From contig NZ_SMSK01000007.1 of the NCBI RefSeq assembly GCF_004354985.1, positions 186,001-250,000 of the forward strand: a stretch of 64,000 nucleotides of DNA. The letters are read 5' to 3'. The translations under genes were made by a program, and so were the position numbers. The notes under the pieces are model-generated. The model was not told the origin of the DNA. It was given only the letters and a program-made list of their open reading frames with translations, and ran no database searches. This document shows, piece after piece, positions 1 through 9,421 of the stretch. Source of the DNA: Segetibacter sp. 3557_3. Lineage in GTDB: Bacteria > Bacteroidota > Bacteroidia > Chitinophagales > Chitinophagaceae. Position 1 is the stretch's first letter, and each line of letters starts with the position of its first letter.

Positions 1-1
1 A

Positions 2-3000
2 CAAAACCCCCTGCACGTTTACCGGGGTTCGGGCAACTTTACAGTCACACTTAAGGTTACCAACAGCATAGGCTGTGAAAAGCTGTTTTCCCGAACCAGT
101 TACATCCGGTTATTGCCGACGCCTACAGCAGCGTTTACACATACGATTACCCAGGGATGCCGACCACCGGCAACCGTCACTTTCAACAATACTTCACAAA
201 ACTCCGGTGCATCCTCTTTTTTCTGGGATTTTGGCGATGGCAGCACCTCAACTTTGCGTTCCCCGGTGCACAGCTATGCAAACACCGGTGTTTATTCTGT
301 AAAGCTTATCGCAACCAATCCAAATGGATGTTCAGACACAATCGTAAAAACCAACCTGATTACGGTTCAGTTTGCAAAGGCCGATTTTACGGTATCGGGC
401 ACTTGTGAAGGAAGCACTGCAACCTTTACCAATACTTCACTCCCGGGCAGCGTATCGGCTAAGTGGGACTTTGGCGATGGCACCACATCAAACGTAGTTA
501 GCCCAACCAAAATCTATACAAGAGTAGGCACTTACCAGGTTAAACTGGTGAATGACTTTGGCAGTTGCCTCGACTCCATCGTAAAAACAGTTACAATTAC
601 CTCAAAGCCGGCCGCTTCTTTTACTTCTTCCAACCCGCTAAGTTGCCAGGTTCCGTTTACCGTTAATTTCACCAACAACACCGTAAGTACCGGAACATAC
701 CTATGGGATTTTGGTGACAGTACAACATCCACCAGCCCTAATCCATCGCATACTTATACAAAACCAGGGATTTATACGGTAACGTTGAATGTGATTAACC
801 CAACCGGCTGTAACGGCATTTCTGTACAGAAAGACCTTGTACAGATCAGCCCTCCTAATATTCGATCCATCAGCGGTTTGCCGGTTAAAGGTTGTTTGCC
901 CTACACGATCACTCCAACAGTAGTAATGCAGCCCGGAGAGCCGGTCACCTCCTACTCCTGGGACTTTGGCGACGGAAACACTTCAACAGATCCTAATCCA
1001 CGACATACTTATACTACACCCGGACTCTATGCCATTAAACTCATCATCCGTACAGCCTCGGGTTGCACAGATACGCTTGTAGTAAATAATGCCGCAAATG
1101 TGGGCAACAAACCAACAGCAGCATTTTCGGCTGACCCGCTGAGCATATGTGCTAATTTGCCGGTAAACTTTAGTGATCTTTCTACAGGCAACGTAAACGA
1201 ATGGCTATGGATTTTTGATGGTGGGGTAACATCAACTGTTCAAAATCCAAGGCATGTTTTTTCTGATACCGGTAAACAATCAATTACCCTCATTGCCACC
1301 AGTTTTGGCTGTAGCGACACCCTGGTAAAAAAAGATTACATCTATGTCATTCCGCCTGTTGCCAGGTTCGATACCTCATTTCTTTGTACAGACAGGTTAA
1401 CCCGGCGGTTTATTGACAGTTCAGTTGACGCGAAAACATGGAGGTGGGACTTTGGCGATGGAGGGACCACCACACAGGTAAGCCCGACACACACTTATGC
1501 GGCACCGGGTAATTACCGGGTTCAATTGATCGTTACCAACGGCGCCTGCGCGGATACGCTTGCAAAGCAGGTTAAGGTTCTGGATAAGCGGGGAAGACTG
1601 GCGGTTGACAAACCTGAGATCTGCCGGGGTACTTCCAGCAATTTCAGTCTTGCAGACGCTGATACCAGCAATTTCGTTAAGTACAGTTGGTTTTTCAACG
1701 GTATCAATACCCCATTATCGAAAATAACTGCTTTCGTTCCGGCAGCACATACGTACACCGCTAATGGTTCCTACCTACCCTCAGTAGTCACCACGGATGC
1801 AGTTGGTTGTATTGATACCTTCTCCCTGAATGGTCCGGTGAAAATATATGGCCCGATCGCAGGATTTGGCGCCGCCACACCAGGAATATGTTTCGCAACA
1901 CCGGTCACCTTTACCGATTCCACGATCACTGATGGTACACACCCGGTTAGTAAGTGGGATTGGAATTTCGGTGATGGGGTCCGCCAGACCTACACCACTC
2001 CACCTTTTCAGCATACATATACTACTGCAGGTGTATTTGGCGTTGCCTTGAAAGTAACAGATAGCTTTGGCTGTACAGACAGCGCCTTTAAACCCGCGGT
2101 TCTTACGGTTGCAAAATCGGATGCCCGGTTCAGTTCTCCGGATACCCTCACCTGCCCCGGTGCACCGGTAAATTTTTCTGCTTTATCAACTGGTCCAAAC
2201 CTCGGATACCAATGGAACTTCGGCGACGGCAATACGTCTTCTGCCGCCACACCGGCACATAGTTATGCCCAACCTGGAAATTATACGGTAAGCCTGGTTA
2301 TCACAAGCGAAGGGGGCTGTCTTGATACAGTTACCAGGACAAACTACATCAGCGTAAAAAGTCCCAGGGCCCAATTTTCCGCCAGTGACAGTTTCATTTG
2401 CCAACCCATTCAGATAACCTTCTCCGACAGCAGTTCCTATGCAAGCAGCTGGGCCTGGGATTTTAATAACGGAAACACCTCTTCGTTGCAAAACCCCGTA
2501 AACGTATTTTCTTCTTCGAAGACTTACCAGGTAAAGCTGGTTGTAACAAGCCCCGGTGGTTGCCAGGACTCTGCGATCAAGGTGATTAACGTGGACCTGC
2601 TGGATGCTACCTTAACCTATACCCCTTTAACAGGTTGTGCTCCCCTGCCCATAACCTTTACTGCCCACAGCTCAAGGCGGGTGGAATATATCTGGAACTT
2701 TGGTGACGGAAATTCACTTACTACCCCCGACTCGGTCACCTCGAATGTTTACATGTCGAGTGGCAAATTTCTACCTCAAATCCTGTTGCGCGACGTACGG
2801 GGTTGCGAAGTGCCGGTAAACGGTAAAGACTCCATTGTAGTCGAAAAGCTGTTCCCGAAGTTTGGTGCCGACAAGACAATCCTATGCGATTCTTCGCTGG
2901 TTCAGTTTACCGATAGTAGTTCCGCAATGGGAGCGTTAAGTTATTTCTGGTCGTTTGGCGATGGGGGCACATCTACCCTGAAGAATCCTGCCCATTTTTA

Positions 3001-4141
3001 CAGCAAAAGTGGAAGTTATAGCGTTAAACTAGTTGTAACCTCTTCCTTGTTTGGCTGTAGCGACAGCATTGTTTCGCCCAACTTTATCGTGGTAAACACA
3101 ACGGTAACACCTTCCGTAACCATTACTGCATCTGACTCGATCATTTGTGCAGGAAGCCCGGTAGTATTTAAAGCGCGGGCAGTTAATGGTGGCACGGCAC
3201 CGCAATACCAATGGCAGGTAAATGGTAAAAATGTTGGTACCGCGGCCGACAGCCTCGTAATTAGCACACTTGCAGACAAGGACGTGGTAACAGCCATACT
3301 AAAGAGTAGTATCCTTTGTATCAGCACCAATGCGGCTCCTTCCAATGGTATCCGGATGACTGTTTTTGCAAATGTTACTCCATCAATAACAGTTACTGCC
3401 CGTACGAATAATGTATGTGTCAGAACGGCCGTCAGCTTTACGGCCGTGGCCGTAAATGGTGGTACCAATCCTACATACCAGTGGCAAATCAACGGGCGGA
3501 ACGTTGGCAACAACACGGATAGTTTTACTACCGCTTCCCTGGCGAACGGTGATATTGTTACGTGCATATTAACGAGCAGTGAACGTTGCGTGACCAGTCG
3601 TACGGCTACTTCGAACGGGGTTAGGATGACCATTTACGAATACCCCCGGGTGTACGCAGGTGCAGACCAGGTGGTGTTGCAAGGCTGGAAAGGCACCCTT
3701 AATCCAACCGTAACGGCAACGGATGCCCGCTACCGCTGGACACCTTCTACTTACTTGTCGAACGATTCGGTTCTACGACCGGCAATTGCGCCTGAAGCAG
3801 ATATCCTCTACAGGCTGACAGTGACCGGGGCTGGCGGCTGTAGCAGCAGCGACGATGTAGCCATCAGGGTGTTGAAGCTTTATATCCCTAACGTGTTTTC
3901 GCCAAACGGTGACGGTATTAATGATACCTGGGTGATTAGTAACCTGCAGTATTTCCCGGATGCAAAGGTGGATATCTTCAACCGGCATGGGCAGCTACTC
4001 TTTCATTCCGATGGGTACGAACAGCCCTGGGATGGAACCTACAAGGGCGCACCGCTCCCCGTTGCTGTTTACTATTATGTAATTGAGTTGCGAAGCCAGG
4101 GGATTAAACCCATTGGCGGATCGATTACCATCCTGAAGTAA
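2..4141 (+). CDS. PKD-repeat surface protein with type IX secretion C-terminal domain (5' end outside window)
   Basis: The reading frame is open from the first bases of the window, so the true start lies upstream; the first internal ATG (113) is not the start. About twelve PKD-type repeats follow one another, each marked by a WDFGDG-like core (variants such as WNFGDG, WSFGDG and a degenerate WIFDGG) and a following HTY or HVF strand. After them come two near-identical Ig-like repeats (cores YQWQVNGKNVG and YQWQINGRNVG, about nt 3100-3640). The last 85 or so residues start at LYIPNVFSPNGDGINDTW and match the gliding-motility-associated C-terminal domain (CHU_C), a type B sorting signal for the type IX secretion system. 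The protein is therefore probably exported and held on the cell surface, where PKD arrays usually act as adhesive or carbohydrate-binding spacers. The ligand is unknown; no catalytic domain is visible in the part present. Confidence 0.93.
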   Translation, partial: QNPLHVYRGSGNFTVTLKVTNSIGCEKLFSRTSYIRLLPTPTAAFTHTITQGCRPPATVTFNNTSQNSGASSFFWDFGDGSTSTLRSPVHSYANTGVYSVKLIATNPNGCSDTIVKTNLITVQFAKADFTVSGTCEGSTATFTNTSLPGSVSAKWDFGDGTTSNVVSPTKIYTRVGTYQVKLVNDFGSCLDSIVKTVTITSKPAASFTSSNPLSCQVPFTVNFTNNTVSTGTYLWDFGDSTTSTSPNPSHTYTKPGIYTVTLNVINPTGCNGISVQKDLVQISPPNIRSISGLPVKGCLPYTITPTVVMQPGEPVTSYSWDFGDGNTSTDPNPRHTYTTPGLYAIKLIIRTASGCTDTLVVNNAANVGNKPTAAFSADPLSICANLPVNFSDLSTGNVNEWLWIFDGGVTSTVQNPRHVFSDTGKQSITLIATSFGCSDTLVKKDYIYVIPPVARFDTSFLCTDRLTRRFIDSSVDAKTWRWDFGDGGTTTQVSPTHTYAAPGNYRVQLIVTNGACADTLAKQVKVLDKRGRLAVDKPEICRGTSSNFSLADADTSNFVKYSWFFNGINTPLSKITAFVPAAHTYTANGSYLPSVVTTDAVGCIDTFSLNGPVKIYGPIAGFGAATPGICFATPVTFTDSTITDGTHPVSKWDWNFGDGVRQTYTTPPFQHTYTTAGVFGVALKVTDSFGCTDSAFKPAVLTVAKSDARFSSPDTLTCPGAPVNFSALSTGPNLGYQWNFGDGNTSSAATPAHSYAQPGNYTVSLVITSEGGCLDTVTRTNYISVKSPRAQFSASDSFICQPIQITFSDSSSYASSWAWDFNNGNTSSLQNPVNVFSSSKTYQVKLVVTSPGGCQDSAIKVINVDLLDATLTYTPLTGCAPLPITFTAHSSRRVEYIWNFGDGNSLTTPDSVTSNVYMSSGKFLPQILLRDVRGCEVPVNGKDSIVVEKLFPKFGADKTILCDSSLVQFTDSSSAMGALSYFWSFGDGGTSTLKNPAHFYSKSGSYSVKLVVTSSLFGCSDSIVSPNFIVVNTTVTPSVTITASDSIICAGSPVVFKARAVNGGTAPQYQWQVNGKNVGTAADSLVISTLADKDVVTAILKSSILCISTNAAPSNGIRMTVFANVTPSITVTARTNNVCVRTAVSFTAVAVNGGTNPTYQWQINGRNVGNNTDSFTTASLANGDIVTCILTSSERCVTSRTATSNGVRMTIYEYPRVYAGADQVVLQGWKGTLNPTVTATDARYRWTPSTYLSNDSVLRPAIAPEADILYRLTVTGAGGCSSSDDVAIRVLKLYIPNVFSPNGDGINDTWVISNLQYFPDAKVDIFNRHGQLLFHSDGYEQPWDGTYKGAPLPVAVYYYVIELRSQGIKPIGGSITILK

Positions 4142-4307
4142 CGGCGTTTCTATTTTCGATTAACAGCTTGCAAGCATTTTCTACTTAGCCCCTATACAAA
4201 AAGAAAGGTTGGTTAACTTGCATAAACGTGGTTTGGCCTGCTGATGTCAGCCGGTGATTCAACCAATAGCTGCTTCCCCAACATGCTACTCATCTTAAGC
4301 CTTCAAT

Positions 4308-5384
4308 ATGGAAATGCCACTTGACGTAATTGTCACCCGAACCAAACACTCCAACCTCGAAAAGGTGAACCTTGCCAATCCCCAGTTTGGCAGCTTAATC
4401 TCCGATCATATGTTTACCTGTTCATTCAACAACGGACAATGGGGTGAGGCGGAAGTGGTTCCTTTCGAAAACATCAGCATGAGCCCGGCAACACTTGCCT
4501 TACATTATGGCCAAACGGTGTTCGAGGGGCTAAAAGCTTTTAAAATGGCTGAGGGCAGCATCAACATTTTCAGGATAGAAAAACACCATGAGCGATTTAA
4601 TGCATCGCTGGACCGGCTTTGTATGCCCCATGTACCAAAGGATCTCTTTGTAAATGCATTAAAAAAGCTGGTGGCTACTGATGCCGACTGGATACCCGGT
4701 GATGGAGGTGGTTCACTTTACCTGAGGCCGATCATTTTTGCCAGTGAAGCAAGGTTCGGCGTTAAGATATCAAACCAGTACCGCTTTATTATTTTTGGCG
4801 GGCCGGTTGGGAATTACTTCCAGGAGCCGTTGAAAGTTAAGGTAGAACGTAAATACAACCGGGCGGCTAAGGGCGGAACAGGTTATGCAAAATGTGCTGG
4901 TAATTATGCAGGTGCATTTTATCCCACCCGGTTGGCACAGGATGAAGGTTATGACCAGGTATTATGGACAGATTCTAAGTTAAACGAATATGTTGAAGAA
5001 CTTGGAATGATGAATGCCATGTTTGTCATCGATGGCAAGCTGGTGACTCCGCCGCTTTCAGACTCTATCCTGGACGGAATTACGAGAGACTCCTTATTAA
5101 AAATCGCCCGCGGTGAAAATATAGAAACAGAAGAGCGGGATATTAGTATAACAGAATTGCAAGCGGCATTTAAAGAGCAGCGGATTACGGAAGCATTTGG
5201 CGCGGGAACCGCTGCGGTGGTTGCACCCATCGCCGTGATCGCAATCGACGGGGTTGATTACCACCTGCCGGAATACGGCAGCAACAACCTGATGTTCAGG
5301 CTTAAACAGCGACTTGGAGATATTCGTACCGGGGCCGAAGCAGATACTTATGGGTGGAATTACATTGTGAGTGCACAGGCATAA
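4308..5384 (+). CDS. ilvE: Branched-chain amino acid aminotransferase
   Basis: Cytoplasmic PLP enzyme that transfers an amino group between glutamate and the 2-oxo acids of leucine, isoleucine and valine. It has 358 residues, the usual length for the large BCAT subgroup shared with eukaryotes. Visible marks are the N-terminal ALHYGQTVFEGLKAF block, the PLP lysine in GGTGYAKCAGNYAG (about Lys195), the EYVEELGMMN block (about 228-236) that holds the PLP nitrogen, and the phosphate-binding GITRDSLL and FGAGTAAVV segments. The ATG at 4308 is the first in-frame start that gives a normal N-terminus. It stands alone between the PKD gene and a convergent thioredoxin-like pseudogene. A weak TAnnTTG element at 4214-4220 would leave a leader of about 85 nt. 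Confidence 0.95.
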   Translation: MEMPLDVIVTRTKHSNLEKVNLANPQFGSLISDHMFTCSFNNGQWGEAEVVPFENISMSPATLALHYGQTVFEGLKAFKMAEGSINIFRIEKHHERFNASLDRLCMPHVPKDLFVNALKKLVATDADWIPGDGGGSLYLRPIIFASEARFGVKISNQYRFIIFGGPVGNYFQEPLKVKVERKYNRAAKGGTGYAKCAGNYAGAFYPTRLAQDEGYDQVLWTDSKLNEYVEELGMMNAMFVIDGKLVTPPLSDSILDGITRDSLLKIARGENIETEERDISITELQAAFKEQRITEAFGAGTAAVVAPIAVIAIDGVDYHLPEYGSNNLMFRLKQRLGDIRTGAEADTYGWNYIVSAQA

Positions 5385-5558
5385 CCGGGGTTCGTTTCAG
5401 CGTAGCGGCTGGCTAAAAGTGTTTATGAAGTTGTGGCATTTGAAAACCTCAGTTTCGATTAACCACAAGATTAAAGTAGCGATTTGAAGTTAGGTTAGTA
5501 ACATAGATCCAATTTGATAAACACAACTATTAGCCGCTGTTCGTTTCGGATAAGGTCA

Positions 5559-6142
5559 TTAAAGATCTTTAATATAGTCAACGGCACTAATTGGTCTTGC
5601 TATAATAACACCAGAGCGGTCAACGACAAAGTAGGCTGGATAAAAAGTGACATTCAATCTTTTTTGGAGCTGTTCATTATTGTCCAAAGGGATGTCGTTT
5701 TTCAAACGTTCATCTTGTGATGAACGCAAATTGTAATGCTTCCAATTGTCAACATCTGCAGAAAGAAAAAAAAATGTACCTGTAGGTTTTTCCAAGATAG
5801 ACTTCCATAAGCCATACCTATTAATTGAGATGCTAATTACCTGGAGGTTTTTTTCTTTGCCCCTTAGCAGTTTTTCAAACTGCTTCATTTCGGCTATGCA
5901 AGGTGGACATTCACTAAACCAGAAATCTATTACCGTCCGGTCATATTGAGTAAAATCTAATTGCACTGATTTCCCGGAGAGTCAATGATATCTCCGACGA
6001 CAAACCTTTCTCCAACCTTTGTTTGCAAAGACTTTTCTTTTAACTCCGATCGTTGGTCGGCTTTATTGGTTCTTTCATTGCAACTATAGTTACTCAACAG
6101 CATTAGAACAAGAAGACTGTTAAAAAGGAACGAGACTTTCAT
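5559..6142 (-). pseudogene. TlpA-like thioredoxin-fold lipoprotein, split by a frameshift
   Basis: Two overlapping reading frames on the minus strand together make one normal TlpA/ResA-type protein. The upstream frame (6142-5957) has a lipoprotein signal (MKVSFLFNSLLVLMLLSNYSC) and the start of the thioredoxin-like domain (KVGERFVVGDIIDSPGNQ), then stops. The downstream frame (from a GTG at 5966 to 5559) continues as VQLDFTQYDRTVIDFWF and SECPPC, which carries the active-site CxxC-like CPPC, and ends with the FYPAYFVVDRSG strand. The two parts join exactly where a TlpA protein should be continuous, so one base appears to be missing near 5966. No classic slippery heptamer is seen there. Alternatives are a sequencing error or translational coupling of two short genes, but the GTG half would then lack an export signal. 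Family role: periplasmic thiol-disulfide exchange. Confidence 0.7.
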
Positions 6143-6220
6143 GAAGTAGTTTTGCTATAGCAGCGAATTGATGAAGGCCGCATTACTGCACGATATTAAA
6201 CAAGGAGGTACGTACGCCGA

Positions 6221-6961
6221 TTACTTTTTACGGCCGAGTGCGTACTCGATGCCACCGAGGAGGTGGGCTAAAAACTTCGGCTCTGTAAATGACTCGTTGG
6301 TATGCCCCAGACCGGTATAAAAAGCACGACCACCGTCGTAATTATGGCACCATGCTATCGGGTGATTATCGCCGTTTTCACCGCCCTTATAAGAGGTTTC
6401 ATCGAGCTTCATCAGCACCTTAACTTCGGGATTGATGTTTTTGTAATTGTACCACTCGTCGTAACGCTCCCATTCTAGCGGCAGTCCTTTTGTTGAGGGA
6501 TGCTTACCCTCAACAACCCGCACTTTTGCCATTTGCTGTCTTGGATGCGATTTAAAATATGCTCCCACGAGTTTGCCATACCATTCCCAGTTGTATTCGC
6601 AGTCGGCAGCGGCGTGTACGCCAACAAACGCTCCACCCTTACGCATATAAGCCATGAAAGCTGCTTCCTGGCCCGTATTTAAAACATCGCCGGTAGTACT
6701 TAAAAAAATAACTGCCTGGTAGTTTTTTAACGTGTCGGGGGTAAACATACTGGAGTCTTCGGTAGCCGTAACAGTGAAATTGTTTTCAACACCAAGCTTT
6801 TTAATTGCAGCTATCCCGGAAGGTATGCTCTCGTGCCGAAAGCCCTTTGTTTTTGAAAATACCAACACTGCAGGGGATTTTGCGCGTTGTTTCTTTGGTG
6901 CCGTAGCATACACACACATAGCAACAATCGCAACCAATACAACACTAAGGAGCGTTTTCAT
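6221..6961 (-). CDS. ThuA-like domain secreted protein
   Basis: A 246-residue protein of the ThuA (trehalose-utilisation) family, which has a glutamine-amidotransferase-like fold and is often found next to Gfo/Idh oxidoreductases and DUF1080 proteins; its reaction is not established. The family marks are VLVFSKTKGFRHESI near the N-terminus, GGAFVGVHAAADCEYNW in the middle, and HNYDGGRAFYTGLGHTNESF near the end. I chose the ATG at 6961 because it gives a clean signal peptide (MKTLLSVVLVAIVAMCVYA); the longer frame to 7048 adds an unlikely N-terminus. It is the last gene of the leftward set 10582-6221, about 180 bp after the DUF1080 gene, with a GC-rich palindrome in the gap. Confidence 0.88.
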   Translation of the reverse strand: MKTLLSVVLVAIVAMCVYATAPKKQRAKSPAVLVFSKTKGFRHESIPSGIAAIKKLGVENNFTVTATEDSSMFTPDTLKNYQAVIFLSTTGDVLNTGQEAAFMAYMRKGGAFVGVHAAADCEYNWEWYGKLVGAYFKSHPRQQMAKVRVVEGKHPSTKGLPLEWERYDEWYNYKNINPEVKVLMKLDETSYKGGENGDNHPIAWCHNYDGGRAFYTGLGHTNESFTEPKFLAHLLGGIEYALGRKK

Positions 6962-7078
6962 AAGCAAGAAGGTATTTGTAAAAACGGCGGTCAACAGCCG
7001 AACAAAGCAAAGAAGCTGAACGGCTGCGGGATACGCAGGGGTAGCCACGCCATTTGGGGCGGGGCCGAAGCGAAGCGC

Positions 7079-7098
7079 AGCCCGGAGAAGCCCGGGCT
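7079..7098. repeat. GC-rich palindrome in an intergenic gap
   Basis: The arms AGCCCGG (7079-7085) and CCGGGCT (7092-7098) are perfect inverted repeats around a six-base loop, within a GC-rich stretch (7050-7100) unlike the surrounding coding DNA. It lies between the DUF1080 gene and the ThuA gene. There is no T-run, so a simple intrinsic terminator is unlikely; a REP-like element or mRNA-stabilising hairpin is possible. Confidence 0.4.
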
Positions 7099-7140
7099 AC
7101 AGCTCAACCAGTACCGATGTACATAGCCCCAGGTATGCGA

Positions 7141-7869
7141 TTATAATTTCCGGATCATGATGTTCCTGAACCAAACTTCGTTGCCATGATCCTGCAGCGA
7201 TATCTTACCAGTTTTATAGGTACCAAAGTCCGGCATTGTTTTAAACTTACTTGCAGCAACCATTTGCTTCCATTCGTCGGTCCACAAGGTGGTGGCCACT
7301 ACCGGCGTACCATTTAGAATAAATTGCAGTTTGCCACCTTTAGAGATCACCTCAGCTTGGTTCCATTCTCCCACCGGCTTTACGGTTTCAGGTGTGCATG
7401 GTACAAGATCGTAAAGGTCGCCGGCGCGGTGTTTATGAATTTTACCATCGGGGTGACCATCGTTATCGAGGACCTGCATTTCCAACCCGGTATTATAAGT
7501 TTGCGGGTACTTCTGTTTGTCGTCTTTAATATAAAATATCACCCCGCTGTTACCACCTTTGGAAATCTTCCATTCCAGTTTAAGGTTGAAGTCGCCGTAT
7601 TCGTCATTGGTCACCAGGTCGCCCCGGCCAGTCTGGCCCTGCCCACCTGGTTTAAGGTGCAAGGCGCCGTTCTGAATATCCCATCCGGCGCCCGCATCCG
7701 TTTGTCCATAGGTATGCCACCCGGAAGTGGTTTTACCATCGAATATCTTTTCCCATTTGGCATCGGCCTTTTTCGATTTGGCTTTATTCATGGCTTTTGC
7801 GTTTGGTTGAGCAACAGCAGACAAGGCAAGCAATCCAAAAGCAACAAATTGTACGGCAAGTTTTTTCAT
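7141..7869 (-). CDS. DUF1080 protein (3-keto-disaccharide hydrolase family), secreted
   Basis: A 242-residue protein with a signal peptide (cleavage probably after SAVA, residue 21) and one DUF1080 domain (Pfam name: 3-keto-disaccharide hydrolase), a concanavalin-like beta sandwich. Typical blocks are WEKIFDGKTTSGWHTYG, GDLVTNDEYGDFNLKLEWKI, GGNSGVIFYIK, TYNTGLEMQVLDNDGHPD, and the C-terminal DHGNEVWFRNIMIRKL. Members are thought to cleave glycosides whose sugar has been oxidised at C3. The start is one base after the stop of the cytochrome c gene, so the two are almost certainly co-transcribed. This pairing with a cytochrome, a Gfo/Idh oxidoreductase and, divergently, a GMC dehydrogenase supports a role in 3-keto-sugar breakdown in the periplasm. 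Substrate not determinable from sequence. Confidence 0.93.
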   Translation of the reverse strand: MKKLAVQFVAFGLLALSAVAQPNAKAMNKAKSKKADAKWEKIFDGKTTSGWHTYGQTDAGAGWDIQNGALHLKPGGQGQTGRGDLVTNDEYGDFNLKLEWKISKGGNSGVIFYIKDDKQKYPQTYNTGLEMQVLDNDGHPDGKIHKHRAGDLYDLVPCTPETVKPVGEWNQAEVISKGGKLQFILNGTPVVATTLWTDEWKQMVAASKFKTMPDFGTYKTGKISLQDHGNEVWFRNIMIRKL

Positions 7870-7870
7870 G

Positions 7871-8272
7871 TTATTTCTTTTTCAGGAGTAGAATGTATCG
7901 GGCCATTGTTTGCGCGTCCTGGTCAGACAGTGTGGGATGGGGAGTCATTGGAACAGTGCCCCAAACACCGGCCCCGCCTTTGATGATTTTGTTAGCCAGG
8001 TAGTCAATCGTTTCCTCGTTATCAGGGTATTTATTGGCAACATCGCGGTAAGCAGGGCCGGTAACTTTTTCATCTACCTTATGGCAGGTAAGGCAATCGT
8101 TTTGCGCGATCAGCGACAAGCCCTTTTCGTAATCCGGCGATGTATTTGGAGCCGCTGCCGCAGCAGGGGCTGCTTCAGTGGCCAGCTCCTGTGTTTTTTC
8201 TTCTTTTGTTTCGGAGCCGGAGCACGCGTAAACCCCAATAGCGATAAAGCCGATGACAAAGACTTTTTTCAT
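7871..8272 (-). CDS. Class I cytochrome c lipoprotein
   Basis: A 133-residue exported monohaem cytochrome. The N-terminus (MKKVFVIGFIAIGVYAC) is a lipoprotein signal with the lipidated cysteine at residue 17, followed by an Ala/Glu/Thr-rich linker (about 20-45). The haem site is CLTCH (Cys60, Cys63, His64) and the likely sixth ligand is Met109 in VPMTPHP. The fold matches small cytochromes c of the c551/c552 kind. It sits directly before the DUF1080 gene and after a sugar isomerase gene, so it is a good candidate electron acceptor for the GMC flavoprotein encoded divergently at 12266-13942. That partnership is inference from position and from the known make-up of GMC/subunit-3/cytochrome dehydrogenases. 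Confidence 0.93.
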   Translation of the reverse strand: MKKVFVIGFIAIGVYACSGSETKEEKTQELATEAAPAAAAAPNTSPDYEKGLSLIAQNDCLTCHKVDEKVTGPAYRDVANKYPDNEETIDYLANKIIKGGAGVWGTVPMTPHPTLSDQDAQTMARYILLLKKK

Positions 8273-8307
8273 ATTACTACTTTATTAATCGTTGATGTAG
8301 TGCTGCA

Positions 8308-9363
8308 CTACGAAAGGCCAAGTACACTGCGGTTGAATTCTTCATTTGACCCTGTTGCAGCAAAATCGTCGAAAGCTTTTTCGGTAACGTGAATAATGTG
8401 ATCCTGTATAAAGATAGCCCCTTCGCGCGCACCATCTTCGGGATGTTTAATGCAGCACTCCCACTCTAACACGGCCCAGCCTTTAAAGTCGTATTGTGCA
8501 AGTTTACTAAACACCGCTTTAAAGTCTACCTGTCCATCACCGAGTGACCGGAACCTTCCCGCACGATCGATCCACGGCTGGTACCCGCCATATACACCTT
8601 GTTTACCGGTTGGGTTAAACTCGGCATCCTTAACATGAAACATTTTAATGCGGTCGTGGTAGTGATCGATATAAGAGAGGTAGTCGAGGCATTGTAAAAC
8701 AAAGTGGCTGGGATCGTACAACAGGCAGGCACGCGCATGACCGTTTACTTTTTCCAGGAAGCGTTCATAGCTCACCCCATCGTGAAGATCTTCACCGGGA
8801 TGAACCTCGTAACACAGGTCAACACCACAACGATCAAATTCATTCAGGATTGGTAGCCAGCGAGCCGCAAGCTCGGTAAAACCTGTTTCAACAAGGCCCG
8901 GTGGCCGTTGGGGCCATGGGTAAACGGTATGCCAGAGCAATGCGCCGCTAAAGGTTGCATGTGCATTCAGGCCCAGGTTTTGCGAGGCCTGCGCGGCATA
9001 ATTTAGTTGAGCAACGGCCCATTCGGTTCTTGCTTTAGGGTTGCCATGCACTTTTGCCGGTGCAAACCCATCAAATAGCGCATCGTATGCGGGGTGCACA
9101 GCCACAAGCTGGCCCTGCAGGTGGGTTGACAGTTCAGTAATTTCAAGACCCGCATCCGCGACTATTCCCTTCAACTCGTCGGCATAGGTCTTACTTTCGG
9201 CAGCGAGCTGCAGGTTAATCAAACGGCTATCCCAGGTAGGTATCTGAACCCCTTTGTACCCCAGTGATTTTGCCCATTCGCAAATGGATTTAAGCTCATT
9301 GAAGGGCGGCTTATCGCCAAGAAACTGTGCAAGAAAAATCGCCGGGCCTTTTAGTGTTTGCAT
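8308..9363 (-). CDS. Sugar phosphate isomerase/epimerase family TIM-barrel protein
   Basis: A 351-residue xylose-isomerase-like TIM barrel with no signal peptide, so cytoplasmic. Likely metal ligands are seen in four conserved strands: CYEVHPGED, LLYDPSHF, KMFHVKDAEF and WAVLEWECC. Family members act as isomerases, epimerases or dehydratases on sugars and inositols. It lies 35 bp upstream of the cytochrome c gene and about 60 bp downstream of the Gfo/Idh oxidoreductase gene in a leftward operon. The IolE/IolI-like fold next to a Gfo/Idh enzyme suggests processing of an oxidised (keto) sugar, but the precise reaction cannot be read from the sequence. Confidence 0.92.
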   Translation of the reverse strand: MQTLKGPAIFLAQFLGDKPPFNELKSICEWAKSLGYKGVQIPTWDSRLINLQLAAESKTYADELKGIVADAGLEITELSTHLQGQLVAVHPAYDALFDGFAPAKVHGNPKARTEWAVAQLNYAAQASQNLGLNAHATFSGALLWHTVYPWPQRPPGLVETGFTELAARWLPILNEFDRCGVDLCYEVHPGEDLHDGVSYERFLEKVNGHARACLLYDPSHFVLQCLDYLSYIDHYHDRIKMFHVKDAEFNPTGKQGVYGGYQPWIDRAGRFRSLGDGQVDFKAVFSKLAQYDFKGWAVLEWECCIKHPEDGAREGAIFIQDHIIHVTEKAFDDFAATGSNEEFNRSVLGLS

Positions 9364-9421
9364 ATGGTGTTGTGTTCGGTAATGATTTATTCGGGTTATT
9401 GCTTTTTAAGTACCTGTTGGT

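Noticed and set aside
3016-3633. 205-codon minus-strand frame opposite the PKD gene
   Set aside because: It is opposite the Ig-like repeats of a clearly coding frame; its length comes from the regular repeat codons.
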